Notes under the pieces: model-generated | Told to the model about the DNA's origin: nothing | The model's database searches: none | Seen by the model: only the letters and a program-made list of their open reading frames with translations | Shown here: piece after piece, positions 25,939 through 36,903 of the stretch | How positions within the stretch are numbered: position 1 is the stretch's first letter | How the letters are laid out: each line of letters begins with the position of its first letter | Assembly: GCA_018388625.1 (NCBI GenBank) | Contig: CP074402.1 | Span: 4,278,001 to 4,342,000 of the forward strand | Direction of reading: 5' to 3' | DNA: 64,000 nt | Source of the DNA: Nocardiopsis eucommiae | Lineage (GTDB): Bacteria; Actinomycetota; Actinomycetes; Streptosporangiales; Streptosporangiaceae | Made by a program: the position numbers and the translations under genes

Positions 25939-28091
25939 TCAGTCCTTGGCGGTACTCTCCGGGGCCTCACCAGCGGGGCCTCCTCCGTACCGCCCCCACC
26001 AGCCGAACCCCCACCCGCAGCCGCTCGCGAACGGCGGTCGAGCTCGGCCAGGTAGGCGTTGTAGTCGTCCATGTCAGCATCGTCGGAACCACCGCGACGG
26101 CTGTGCCGCTCACGGCGGCGCTCCTGGCGCTCGTCGTCACGCGACCACTGCACCACCAGCGCCAGCATCACCATGACCGTGGGAATCTCACCCAGCGCCC
26201 AGGCGATACCCCCACCCGCGTACTGGTCGGCGGCCTGGTCGGTCATCCATGGGATGTCGAACTGCCCGTAGTACTGCATGGCCATCGGCGTGGCCTGCTC
26301 CATGATCGCGATGCCGAAGAAGGCGTGGAAGCCCATCGCCACGAGCAGGAGCAGGATCCGCAGCAGGAACGGGACCTTCCGGGGCGCCGGGTCGATGCCG
26401 ACGATCACCCAGTAGAACAGGAAGCCCGACACCAGGAAGTGCACACCCATGAACAGGTGACCCAGGTGGTCGTTCATCAGGGTCGGGAACAGCGGCGTGA
26501 AGTACAGCGCGTACGGGCTGAACACGAAGATCGGCGCGGCCACGGCCGGATGGGTCACCGCCTTGGAGAAGCGGCTGTTCAGGAACGCGTTGAGCCACTC
26601 GCGCGGCCCCCGGTCGCCACGCTTCTCGACGGGCCGGAGGGCGCGCAGCGCCAGGGTGACCGGCGCACCCAGCACCAGGAGGATCGGCGTGACCATGGCC
26701 AGCACCATGTGCTGGATCATGTGCATGGAGAACATGATCATCGCGTAGGTCGCGAACCCGCTGAGCTGCACCGCGACGATGGTCAGCAGCCCCAGGAGGA
26801 AGGCGGCGGTGCGCCCGATCGGCCACTTGTCCCCGCGCTTGACCAGGCGCCGCACACCCCCGAGGTACAGGACCGCGGCGACCACGACGAACATGATGAA
26901 GAACAGGTCCGGCCGCCAGAGGGTGAGGACGTTCTCCAGGCTCATCGCGGGCGGGATGGCGAAGCCCAGGATCGCGGCGGCCGGGTCGACGGTGGTCTCG
27001 ATCGGCGGTGACGGCGGCGGCGTGCGCCCCAGGCCCACGGACACGCCGATGACGGCGGCCATGATCATGACCTCCGCCCCGGCCAGGCGCAGGAAGCTCC
27101 GGCGGCGGAAGGAGTAGCCCGCCTTCCCACCGGGGGCGGCGTCGATCCGGGTCAGCACCCGGGTGCGGTGGGCGTTGCCGAGGAAGCCCAGCACGACGAA
27201 CAGCACGATCTTGACGAGGATGATCCGGCCGTAGTCGGTACCGAACAGGTCGTCCAGGGAGTACAGGCGGGCCATGGCGCTGGCGGCACCGCTGACCGCC
27301 ACGCCGACGTAGGCCCACAGGGCCATCCGGCTGAACCGGTGCGCGGCGACGGCCGGTTCCTGGGCGTCCTTGCGCATGGCGTGGTAGGTGACCACGGCCA
27401 GCCCACCGACCCACGCGCAGATGGAGATCAGGTGCAGCGCCAGCCCGGTGACGGCGAGCTCGTGGGCGCCGGAGGAGGCGGCGTGGCCGGTGAGCGCGGG
27501 CGGGGTGACCGCCGCCAGCGACGCGACCAGCAGCCACAGGCCGCCGGTGGCCGTGGTGACGGTGCGGCCGAACAGCGCGATGCCGGTGACGATGAGGATC
27601 ACGAACATGAGGGCGACGCCCGAGCCGACCGACCCGGCGAAGGCGGTGACCTCGTCGATGGTCACCTGGCCCGCGCGCCTGCCGAGGAACTCGGCGGCCT
27701 GGAAGTACAGCGTGCCCACGGCACCGAGGACCCACGCCAGGGCGGTCCAGGTTCCGGCACGCACGTAGCCGACGGCCTGCTGGGAGAGCTGGCCCTTCTC
27801 CGACCCGAGGAGGACGACCGCCATGAGCATGAGGCCGATGGTCAGGACGGCGGCGGTGTCCATGACCGTCTTGGCGATGGGCATGCCCCAGCGGACCACC
27901 TCGCCGGAGTCGAACCTCTCCATGCCGGGGATGATCTGCGCGAAGACCGCGCCGCCCAGGATGAGGGTGGCGCCCAGCGCCACCGTGCACACGAGCACGG
28001 CCGCCAGGGCGTAGACGGGGGCGTTCTCGGTGCCGGGGGCCTGGTCCTGGAGATCCTTGGGGGATGTGTCGTTCTGGGCGGGAGGAGCCAC
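25939..28091 (-). CDS. CopD-CtaG fusion membrane protein (copper import / cytochrome oxidase assembly; apparent frameshift at the 3' end)
   Basis: About 717 residues with many membrane helices. The N-terminal half has the CopD-type copper-resistance/import region (LALHLISICAWVGGLAVVTYH, RFSRMALWAYVGV) and the C-terminal half the CtaG/Caa3 oxidase assembly domain (MFSMHMIQHMVLAM, FFGIAIM, WALGEIPTVMVMLALVVQW). His and Met residues in MHMIQHM are likely copper ligands. Start GTG 28091 with GGAG six bases upstream. As given, the frame runs to 25812; one base added to the G4 run 25974-25977 ends the protein at APESTAKD with TGA 25939, which also frees the CRISPR leader. Confidence 0.88.
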
Positions 28092-28463
28092 GCGCCACTC
28101 CGTCGTCGAGTTGGTCAACTTGCAGGTCAGCGCCCTCAGCCGCGATGGCCTCCGCACCGCCGTCCGTCGGACTCCGGCGGGGACCTGGCGCGGAGGGGAC
28201 ACCTCGACCCAGGTTAGTCCGTTTACTACACAGTGTCGGACTTGGGTCCGCTCGCCCACCCCCTTGCGCCGGAAATCCCTTTCGCCGCGCATGCGCGCCC
28301 GGACCAGAAGTGACGTTTCCCCCTTCCTCGGAGGGCCTTCGCGATACGCTCGTTCTCCTACAGGAGGTCGCGGACCGCCCCTCGTGCCCGTCGCCCCTCG
28401 CCGCCGTGCCCCTCCACGGCCACCAGTTCCACGAACGCCGAGAAGCGTACGAAGGGGAGGGCG

Positions 28464-29689
28464 ATGCCCGAGTTCGACAGTGTCATCCGTTCCATGCGGA
28501 CGGTGGTCCCCGGCGGGATCAGGTCAGCCAGTGTGGGGGTTCGGGACGGCCGTATCGAGGCGATCCGCCCCTACACGGCCAGGATGTCGGCGCGCGAGGT
28601 GGTCGAACTCGGCCACACCGCCCTGCTGCCCGGCGCCGTCGACCTCGGCACCGGTGTGCACGCCCCCGGCGAGGAGCTGCCGGACTCCTACCGGCGGGTC
28701 AGCGACGCCGCCCTGCGCGGCGGGGTGACCTGTGTGGTGGTCTCCCCGCTCCGGCCCGCCCGGCGATCACCTGCGCCGACTCCCTCCAGGTCCACCAGCG
28801 GGCGGCGGCCGGGGCCGACGTCTCGGTGCTCTTCCTGGGCGGGGTCACCCAGGGCACCGGCCCACTGGACCTGGCGGACCTGCACGCCGGCGGGGTGGTG
28901 GCCTTCCAGGGGTCGCTGTCGGACGGCGGCGCACCGGACATGGCCGCCCTGGGCGACGCCCAGCTGCGCAAGGCCATGGCGGAGATCGCCACCCTCAACG
29001 GTCTGCTGATCATGCACGCCGAGGACGCCCGCGAGCTCGGGAGCCCGCCGGTGTCGGCGGAACAGCGTCCTCCCCGGGCCGAGCGGCGGGGCCTGGAGCG
29101 GGTGATCGCGGCGGCGCGCGTGGTGGGCGCGCGCACGCACGTGGCCCCCTTCACCGCCGCCGAGTGCGCGGCCCTGCTGGCGGCCGCGGGCGCGGTGGGG
29201 GTCGGCCTGACCGCGCACACCTGCCCGCACTACCTGTGCCTGCCCTCGGAGTTCCCCGGCCCGGAGTCCCCCGCGCACGCCTGCCGTCCCCCGTTGCGCT
29301 CGGACGCCAACCGCAAGGCGCTGTGGAGCTCCCTGCTGGAGCCCGACTCCCCGATCCGCACCGTCGGCTCGGGCCACCTGCCCGCCATCGGGCTGTTCAC
29401 CCTGGAGTGGAGCCTGTCCGCGCTCTGGACGGCGGCGCGCCGACGCGGTCGCTCACTGCCGGACCTCGCGCGGTGGACCGCGTCGGCTCCCGCGGAGCTG
29501 CTGGGGCTGGGCACTCGGGGCCGTGTCCAGGAGGGGTACGACGCCGACCTGGTGGCCTTCGACGACCAGACGACCCTCGCGGTGCCGGGGAGCGACCCGA
29601 GCCCCTACGCCGGGATGCGCCTCACCGGGAGAGTGCGGCGCACGTGGGTCGCGGGGCGCCCGACCCGCTCCGAAGTACATCAGCGCTAG
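28464..29689 (+). CDS. dihydroorotase/allantoinase-family protein lacking metal ligands (one apparent frameshift)
   Basis: About 408 residues after repairing the C4 run 28744-28747. The overall amidohydrolase pattern is kept: [51 protein letters not shown] and a C-terminal urease-like barrel strand ([14 protein letters not shown]). But the residues that bind zinc in active enzymes are changed: HxH is GTG, the carboxylated Lys position reads VAFQGS, the second strand His is replaced in THVAPFT, and SDHAP is SGHLP. Catalysis of the usual kind seems impossible, so a structural or regulatory role is likely. The start ATG 28464 has a good GGGGAGG site. Confidence 0.75.
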
Positions 29690-29826
29690 ACCCGTGTCAC
29701 ACCACACACATCCGGCTTACAGCCTGTCAACATGGCAACGGAGGGCTATGCACATTGGCGATAGCGTGGACGCGCCTTCGCAGGTCACAGTGGGAGGTAT
29801 CAATGGCGATACCAGTTGGAGGAATC

Positions 29827-30944
29827 GTGCGCATCGGCGTGCCCCGCGAGATCAAGAACCACGAGTACCGGGTGGCGATCACCCCTGCGGGTGTCCACGA
29901 GCTGACCCGTCGGGGTCATGAGGTCTTCGTCGAACACGACGCCGGGTTCGGTTCCTCCATCACGAACGAGGAGTACCTCGGGGCGGGCGCCAGCATCCTG
30001 CCCACCGCCGACGAGGTGTGGGCCGCGGGCGACCTGATCCTCAAGGTCAAGGAACCCGTCCCGGCCGAGTACCACCGCATGCGCCCGGGCCAGACCCTGT
30101 TCACGTACCTGCACCTGGCCGCCTCCCGTGAGTGCACGGACGCGCTGCTGGACCGCGGGGTCACCGGTATCGCCTACGAGACGGTGCAGCTGCCCGACGG
30201 TTCGCTTCCGCTGCTGGCCCCGATGTCCGAGGTGGCCGGAAGGCTCGCCTCGCAGGTGGGTTCGGTGACGCTCCAGCGGCCCAACGGCGGCCGGGGCGTG
30301 CTGATGGGCGGGGTCCCGGGGTGCGCCCGGCCAACGTCACCGTGATCGGCGCCGGGGTGTCCGGGCTCAACGCCACCCAGATCGCGGTCGGCATGGGCGC
30401 GAACGTGACCGTGCTGGACCTGAACGTCGACAAGCTGCGCCACGTGGACTCGCTGTACCGGGGGCAGGTCAAGACGGTGGTCTCCAACGCCTTCGAGCTG
30501 GAGCTGTCCGTCCTGGAGTCCGACATGGTGATCGGCGCGGTCCTGGTGCCCGGCGCCAAGGCCCCCAAGCTCATCACCAACGAGCTCGTCTCCCGGATGC
30601 GTCCCGGCGCGGTGCTGGTCGACATCGCCATCGACCAGGGCGGCTGCTTCGAGGACTCCCGGCCCACCACGCACGACGACCCGACCTTCGCCGTGCACGA
30701 CACCGTGTTCTACTGCGTGGCCAACATGCCGGGCGCGGTGCCGAACACCTCGACCCACGCCCTGACCAAGGACACCCTGAAGTACACGGTGGCCCTGGCG
30801 GAGAAGGGGTGGAAGCAGGCCCTGCGCGACGACCCGGCCCTGGCCGAGGGCCTCAACACCTTCGAGGGCGACCTGGTCTACGCCCCGGTGGCCGAGGCGC
30901 ACGAGATGAAGTACCGCGAGCTCTCCGAGGTGCTCGCCTCCTAG
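29827..30944 (+). CDS. ald: alanine dehydrogenase (one apparent frameshift)
   Basis: NAD-dependent oxidative deamination of L-alanine to pyruvate. GTG 29827 (GGAGG four bases before) gives 372 residues, the normal length; ATG 29803 is an alternative. [17 protein letters not shown] is the conserved N-terminus, KVKEP and HLAA carry the active-site Lys and His, [11 protein letters not shown] is the Rossmann NAD motif, and [13 protein letters not shown] and [10 protein letters not shown] are typical. The frame breaks in the G4 run 30318-30321; a fifth G restores [10 protein letters not shown]. The fermentative and cell-wall supply of alanine is the usual role. Confidence 0.95.
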
Positions 30945-30957
30945 GCACGCGTGTGGG

Positions 30958-30987
30958 GAGGGGGTCGTCCGTACGGGCGGCCCCCTC
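30958..30987. terminator. hairpin terminator after ald
   Basis: 13-bp stem with two G-U pairs (GAGGGGGTCGTCC / GGGCGGCCCCCTC), loop GTAC, 14 bases after the ald stop. Confidence 0.7.
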
Positions 30988-31160
30988 CTCGGTGTCGGAG
31001 CGGTGTCCGGGCTGGACGCACCCGTGCGACCTGGGTCCACGGTCGAACCCGCGCCCGCGAACGGGGTGGTCGGGCCGGTCGGGCGGGGGTACCGTCGAGG
31101 GGTGGCCCCTCCGACGGCGGGGCCCGTGACCGGGGCCCGAACACATGAGGTGGGACTGCA

Positions 31161-32283
31161 GTGACACACACCGGAGCGGTAACGGTGACCCGGATCGTCG
31201 AGCTCGAACTGGTGCGGCTGCGGCCGTCGCTGGCCGGGCGAGGCTCCGACGGCTCCGTTCCGGTGTTGGTCCGGGTGTCGGACGGTCGGGTGAGCGGCTG
31301 GGGCGAGGTGTCCCGTGCCACCCCGGAACAGTGGGAGGCGCTCGCGCGCGACTTCGCGCCCGCTCTCCTCGAACATCCCTGGCGGCGCCCGACCGAGGTG
31401 GCCGACGCCTTCGCGGACCTGCCCTGGGACCCGGCGCTGACCGGGGCCCTGGACACCGCCTGCTGGGACCTGTGGAGCCGTCAGCGCTCCACCCCGCTGG
31501 CGCACGCCCTGGGCGGGGAGCGTACGGCCCTCACGGCGGGGGCGACCCTGCCCCGGCAGGCGACCCTGGAGTCGGTGGTCACGGAGGTGAACCGGCGCGT
31601 CGGGGCGGGGTTCCGCCGGATCCGGCTGGAGGTCGAACCGGGTTGGGACACCGACGTGATCCGGGCCGTGCAGACGAGTTTCCCGTTCCTGGTCCTCCAG
31701 GTGGACGCGGGGGACGCTACACGGAGTCCCCCGCCGACCTGGACGCGCTGCGGTCGTTGGACACCCTCGGGCTGCTGGCGATCGAGGATCCGTTCGCCCC
31801 CGGGGACCTCGGCGCGCACGCCCGCCTGTCGGCCGAGCTGCGCACCCCCGTGGCCCTGTACCGGTCGCTGTCCTCGGTGGAGGACCTGGGCGAGGCGGTC
31901 CTGGCCGAGGCGGGGCGCGCGGTGAACGTGGACCCGGCCCGGCTGGGCGGGTTGACGGCGGCGCGCCGCGCCGTGGACCGGGCGGTGGACGCGGGATGGG
32001 CGGTGTGGTGCGGTTCCTCGGCGGTGACCGGGGTGGGCCGCGCGGCGACGGTCGCGCTGGGTTCGCTGTCCGGGGCGACCCTGCCGGTGGAGATGCCCGG
32101 TTCCGGTCCGCGCGGTCGTGACCTGGTGGTTCCCCCGTGCGCGCGCACGACGGCGTGGTGCCGGTGCCGCTCACGGAGAGCGGGCTGGGGCACGACGTGG
32201 ACCGGGTGGCACTGGCCGGGTACACGGCGAGGACGCTGGTGCTGGACGCGCGTTCGGATCGGACGCCGGGCACCACCCCATAA
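31161..32283 (+). CDS. enolase-superfamily protein resembling o-succinylbenzoate synthase, key residues altered (two apparent frameshifts)
   Basis: About 374 residues after adding one base to each of the G5 run 31709-31713 and the C5 run 32132-32136. The N-terminal capping domain (TRIVELELVRLRPSL, SGWGEVSRA) and barrel are recognisable: FRRIRLEVEPGWD, QVDAGGRYTES, AIEDPFAPGD and VNVDPARLGGL. In active relatives these positions read KxK, D-N, E-P and KP-R-GG, with an intervening DES. Here the Lys positions are Arg or Asp and DES is YRS, so two acid/base residues and one metal ligand are missing. Only the Asp of VDAGG and the Glu of IEDPF remain. GTG 31161 start. Confidence 0.65.
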
Positions 32284-32354
32284 CCGAACGCCGTTAGGTA
32301 TCCTGGCGCTTCCGTGTCCGGCCCCCGACACCGGACCACGACGCACGTGGAGGC

Positions 32355-32813
32355 GTGGTGCGCGTATTCGCCGACGTCCATGAGGTCGCCGCCGCCCAGG
32401 GCGAGCACCTGGGCCGTACCGACTGGCTGACCATCACCCAGGACCGTGTCGACCTCTTCGCCGACGCGACCGACGACCACCAGTGGATCCACCAGGACGC
32501 CGAGCGCGCCGCCGAGGGCCCCTTCGGAGCCACCATCGCGCACGGCTACCTGTCGCTGTCACTGCTGGCGCACTTCTCCCAGAGCATCCTCTCCCTCACC
32601 GAGAAGCCGCGGATGTCCATCAACTACGGCCTCAACAAGGTGCGCTTCCTCCAACCCGTGACGGTGGGCTCGCGGGTGCGGGACGCGGTGACGCTCGGAG
32701 AGGTGCGGCGGACTCCGAAGGGCTACCTGGTCTCGACCGGGCACACCGTGGAGATCGAGGGGCAGGAGCGCCCGGCCCTGGTCGCGGAGGCCCTGGGCCT
32801 CTGGGTTCCCTAG
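32355..32813 (+). CDS. MaoC-like (R)-hydratase family protein
   Basis: 152-residue hot-dog-fold protein of the MaoC/NodN type. The hydratase signature is FADATDDHQWIHQDAERA (catalytic Asp and His), followed by GPFGATIAHGYLSLSLLAHF, NYGLNKVRFLQPVTVGSRVR and the closing strands. Members hydrate enoyl-CoA thioesters in fatty acid or polyester metabolism. GTG 32355 or GTG 32358 is the start; GGAGG ends one or four bases before them, which favours 32358. Convergent with the glycosyltransferase operon. Confidence 0.88.
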   Translation: MVRVFADVHEVAAAQGEHLGRTDWLTITQDRVDLFADATDDHQWIHQDAERAAEGPFGATIAHGYLSLSLLAHFSQSILSLTEKPRMSINYGLNKVRFLQPVTVGSRVRDAVTLGEVRRTPKGYLVSTGHTVEIEGQERPALVAEALGLWVP

Positions 32814-32830
32814 CCAGGGGTCAGGGCACG

Positions 32831-32875
32831 GGAGGAGGCCCCGTCCGGTGCCGACCAGCGGACGAGGCCTCCTCC
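32831..32875. terminator. bidirectional hairpin terminator
   Basis: GGAGGAGGCCCCGTCCG pairs with CGGACGAGGCCTCCTCC (one mismatch), 11-base loop, lying between two convergent stops. Confidence 0.75.
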
Positions 32876-32884
32876 AACGGCGAC

Positions 32885-34625
32885 CTAGCGGGCCACGCGT
32901 CGCAGGGCGCGGCGGACCAGCCCGGGCGTGAACCAGCGCAGCTTGCGTTCGGCCCGCTCCGCCCTCCGGCGCATGCGGTCGCTCCGGGCCCTGGCCTGCT
33001 CCAGCTCGGCGAGGAGCCGGGCCACGTCCTGCTCGGTGTCCTCCTCCGGCCGCACGGCCGACGAGGGCCTCCAGCCGGGCCTCCTCCTCATCCGTGGCGT
33101 GGACCAGGTCCGTCGCGGGCATCCAGTGGATGCCGTGGACCTCCTCCACCAGGCGGTCCAGGTCCCGGCCGGTCGCCTCGGGGTCGAGGTGGCGGGCGCG
33201 GGCGAAGGCGGCGGTCCGCTCCAGGCGCAGCATCCCCTCCTCCGCCGTGAGCGCGCCCGGCATGGGCGCGCAGAGCAGCCCAACCGCGTGGGTGTCGCAG
33301 GCCCGCACCATCTCCGCCAGGGCCTTGGGGAACGGTTCCGTCCCCGCCTCCAGGTACAGCCGGAAGGGCACGCGCGGGTCCGTGCCCGGCTGGCTCTCGA
33401 CGAACCGCACGCGCGGGTCGCCCCGGAAGCTCTCGTGGGCCAGCCGTAGGTCGAGGGCGTCCTCCTCCAGCGGAGAGCGACGCTCCTCGTGCAGTTCGCT
33501 CCACGGGCCCACCATCCACAGACGCAGGTCCGGGGTGGAGCCGGCCAGCAGCGCCCTGGCGGTGGTGTCGATCTCCTCCAGGGTGTGGCCCCCGGCGTTC
33601 AGCACGACGTCGACCAGCGGGACCTCCCACTGCCGCTCGGGCTGCTTGCGGCGCAGGTGGAAGTCGGGGACCCGGTTGGCCACGTACGGCATCCGATAGC
33701 GGGTCCCCGCGTTCCGCTTCTCCTGCATCTGGGAGCGCCCCAGGTGCCAGCTGCTGGTCTCCAGGTCCGGGACGAACACCGCGCCGCGCTGGGCCACCCG
33801 GTGGCCGAACTCGCTGTCCCCGCCCAGGATCATGGCCGGGTCCAGACCGCCCGCCGCGTCGAACAGGCTCCGGTGCAGCGAGCCCGTCGCCCCCACGTAC
33901 ACCTTGAAGGCCTCGTGGTGGGCCGAGCGCAACCCGTCGTGCCGGTCGATGAACCGCTCGACCCAGTGCGGGTCCGCGCTGTCCCGGTCGAAGAGCTCCC
34001 CGGCGCGTCCGGCGGCGACCTCGTCCCGGACGTGCTCCGGGGTCATCGCCGCCGGGTCGAAGTCCACGAACATCTTGTGGCCCATGACCACGGCGTAGTC
34101 CACCACGTGGTGCCAGCGCATCTGGGACTCCACGTGCTCGCGGTAGACGAGCATGTCGGCGTCCAGACGCAGGATCACCTGGCCGGTCGAAGCCGCGACC
34201 CCCGTGTTGACGGCGTGCGCCGAACCCCAACCGCCGGGATCGGAGGTGATCAGCCGGGTGTTCTCCGGGCGGACGGGCGGCAGCACGAGGGGCTCGGGCG
34301 TCCCGTCGTCCACCACGACCACCTCCATGAGGTCGGCCGGATAGCTCTGGCCCGCCAGCGCGGCCAGCACCAGTGCCAGCTTCTCGGGCTGACCGTGCGC
34401 CGGGATCACCACGCTCACCGACAGCGTCGGCGTCCACTCGCCCACCGACGGCGGGTCCAGCCGTGCGTAGTCGTTGCGGAACACCTGGGGCTGGCTCCGC
34501 GTCACTGTCGGAGGCACCTCGCGCTCCCCTCCCCGGGGCTGACTCTGTTCCGGGATCCCGACCCGCACCCGCGTGTCGGGACGTTCCCCCGCCTGACGTT
34601 CCGAGACGTTGTCCGCACTGGTCAC
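32885..34625 (-). CDS. family-2 glycosyltransferase, module copy B second gene (two apparent frameshifts)
   Basis: About 580 residues. GT-A domain: SVSVVIPAHGQPEKLALVL, EVVVVDDGTPEP, LRLDADMLVYR (DxD), then GGDSEFGHRVAQRG and the SSWHLGRSQMQ acceptor region. A C-terminal part starts near GHTLEEIDTTARALLAGS and the protein ends RAERAERKLRWFTPGL with a basic tail. GTG 34625 overlaps the previous stop (GTGA) with GGAGG six bases upstream. Two breaks near 33065-33079 (G3 runs) are repaired by one base each. Strongly similar to the gene at 36904, of which it is a tandem paralogue. Probably makes an envelope glycan. Confidence 0.82.
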
Positions 34626-36620
34626 GACTGTCCTCCCGTGTACTCGGTGGTCCGGAGCAGGGTCCGCGCGGGGCCCGGGACCGGCTGGCCCAGCGGGGCG
34701 GGCGCGCCCTCCAGCAGGGCACTCGGCCGCCAGCCGGACCACTGCCGGGTGCTCCTGCGCAGGAAGTAGCCCATGTCGGCGCCCCAGGTGTGCCCCTGAC
34801 CGGCCCGCCGGAGCAGGTAGCCGAGGCCGTGGGTCCGGTAGATCCGCCCGCTGTTCCGGCGGACCGCCAGCAGCAGCTGGCTGTCGATCGCCCTGGGCAG
34901 GGGCCGGAACCCGCCGACGTCGCGCAGCACGGAGCGGTCGACCACGATCGTGCTCCCCACCACGTCCGGGGAGGGCTTCTCCGTCTGGTAGCTCCGCCAC
35001 ACGGTGAGGTCGAGTTCCTCCAGGTACACCAGGTCCTGGGTGACGCCGACCAGGTCGGCGCAGGCGTAGGTGCGCGCCATGAGCATGTCCGCGAGGTGGT
35101 CGGGGCCGTACCAGTCGTCGTCGTCCCACTTGGCGATCACGCTGCCGGACGTGCGGTCCACCGCGTCGTTGAGCACCGAGCCGAACACCTGGTCCGCCGG
35201 AGCCTCGTACACCGTGACCGGGATACCCGTCGCGGCGAACTCCGCGACGGCCGACCCGACCTCGGGCACATCGGCGGAGAACCCGTGCAGGGCCAGGACC
35301 AGCTCGAACCGCACCCCGCGCTGCCGGGCCACCTGGGCCAGCGCGAACCCCACGAGCTCGGGCCGCCGGGTGCACAGCATCACCGACACCAGGGGTTCCG
35401 GCGGCACCGGGACCCCCACCCGAGCGGCCAGGGTGCGCCAGCGGGCCAGCTGGCCGTGGGTGCCCAGAGCGGCGCGGCGCAGCCGAACGCTGTGCTCCTC
35501 CCTGCTCAGGGGATCGGCCAGCTCTGTGGCCTCCCTGCTGGTGAGCACGGCGGTGAGTTCCGGTCCGAGCCCCGCGGCCCAGTCCGGGACCGGCCCGCTG
35601 ACCACGGGTATCCCGCTGGCGGCCAGCGCGACGACCGCTCGGACGACGGTGACCGGCTTCGCGTGCCCGGACCAGTCCACGCGTACTCCGCGCAGGTAGC
35701 GGGCGCGGCCGATGTCCAGGTCGGTAAGCGTGCCGTCCCCGGGGACGGCGAACAGCACCTTCTCCCCTCGCGGACGACGGTGCGTCCGCCCCGGACCGAC
35801 AGGTCGCCCAGGGGACCGCCGGCCTTCTTGGTGAAGCCGATGGGGTTCACGCTCTGCTCGTCGACCGGTGCCAGCGCGGTGACGGGGTCGGGTTCGTCGA
35901 CTCCGGCCCCGGAGCGCGGGAGGTCCAGGTGCGGGACGACGGCGTCCTCCCACAGCGGGAGCTCCCGGTCCGAGGTGCGGACCACGAGGTCGGCCACGGG
36001 CGAGACCCTGCGCAGCGGTACGGGGCCGGTCGCGCTCACCCCGGTGGCGGCGACGTCGCCCGGCCGCCAGCGCGCCCGCCCCCGCCGTGCACCCCCGCCA
36101 GGGGTGTGGGCCGGAGGCCGCGCCGCCCGCCGGTGGTCCCGTGCAGGACGCAGTCGAGCGCCGGGCCGGTCTCGACGGTGTTCGGGAAGTACAGCTCGCA
36201 GATCCAGCCGCGTTTGCCCAGGCGACGGACGCGCATCTCCAGGAGGTCGTTCCACTCGTCGATGCCCGGCGGGCACGGGACGAGCGGGCCGTGGTGCCCG
36301 GGGGTGTCGGCGACCACGACGACCAGGTGGACGGTGGCGGGCAGGGCGTTGACGGTGATGAGGACGCGACGCAGGTCGGTGAGGCTGGCGGCCACCACCG
36401 CGACGAGTCCGACCGCCTCGGGCTCGTCCTCCCCGCCCACCCGGGCGACCTCGAACGGTTCACCGAGCGGGTGGGCGTCGAGGTCGACCACGAGGTCGTC
36501 GGGTCGCAGCCGCAACCCGGAGAGTGCCTTGAGGGTCGACTCGTGGTCCCCGGTGTGGCAGAGGACCGCTGGTTCGTCACCGCGTGTGCGCAACGCCTGG
36601 CGTAGGACTGAGTGGATCAT
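34622..36620 (-). CDS. two-domain glycosyltransferase, module copy B first gene (two apparent frameshifts)
   Basis: About 666 residues. The N-terminal 200 residues (MIHSVLRQALRTRGDEPAVL, LVVDLDAHPLGEP, LVAVVAASLTDLRRVLI) form an extra domain with no motif I can name. VNPIGFTKKAGG links to a middle domain and a C-terminal GT-A fold (LVSVMLCTRRPELVGFALAQ, FELVLALHGF, VIAKWDDDDWYGPDHL). The WDDDDW stretch holds the DxD sugar-nucleotide motif. Breaks at the C5 run 36079-36083 and C4 run 35764-35767 are each repaired by one base. Paralogue of the gene at 38579; coupled to its own partner downstream. Confidence 0.82.
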
Positions 36621-36903
36621 CGGGCGACCCCGGGGTTCGGAGTGAGTGAAGGCACGAACCGGCCCTCACCGGTCACGCCGCCCACCCTAGCCACTCCGGT
36701 CACAGATGGTGACTTACCGTCACGGCGTGTCCCTCACCTGGACAGAACCACCCCGGGGGCGTCCCCCGACCCACGCCCGCGAGCGAGGTCCGGGACCACC
36801 GCGCGGCGCCACGGAGCCGACGAGGCGGCACGCGGCGGGGTGACGGCCACTCGATCCGTGGACTCCTCCGCCGACACCGGCGAAGGCGTCCACGCGCCAC
36901 TCC

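Noticed and set aside
28300..28463. Possible tRNA or small RNA upstream of the dihydroorotase-like gene
   Set aside because: No cloverleaf or conserved T-loop sequence could be formed; only a ribosome site and plain leader are visible.
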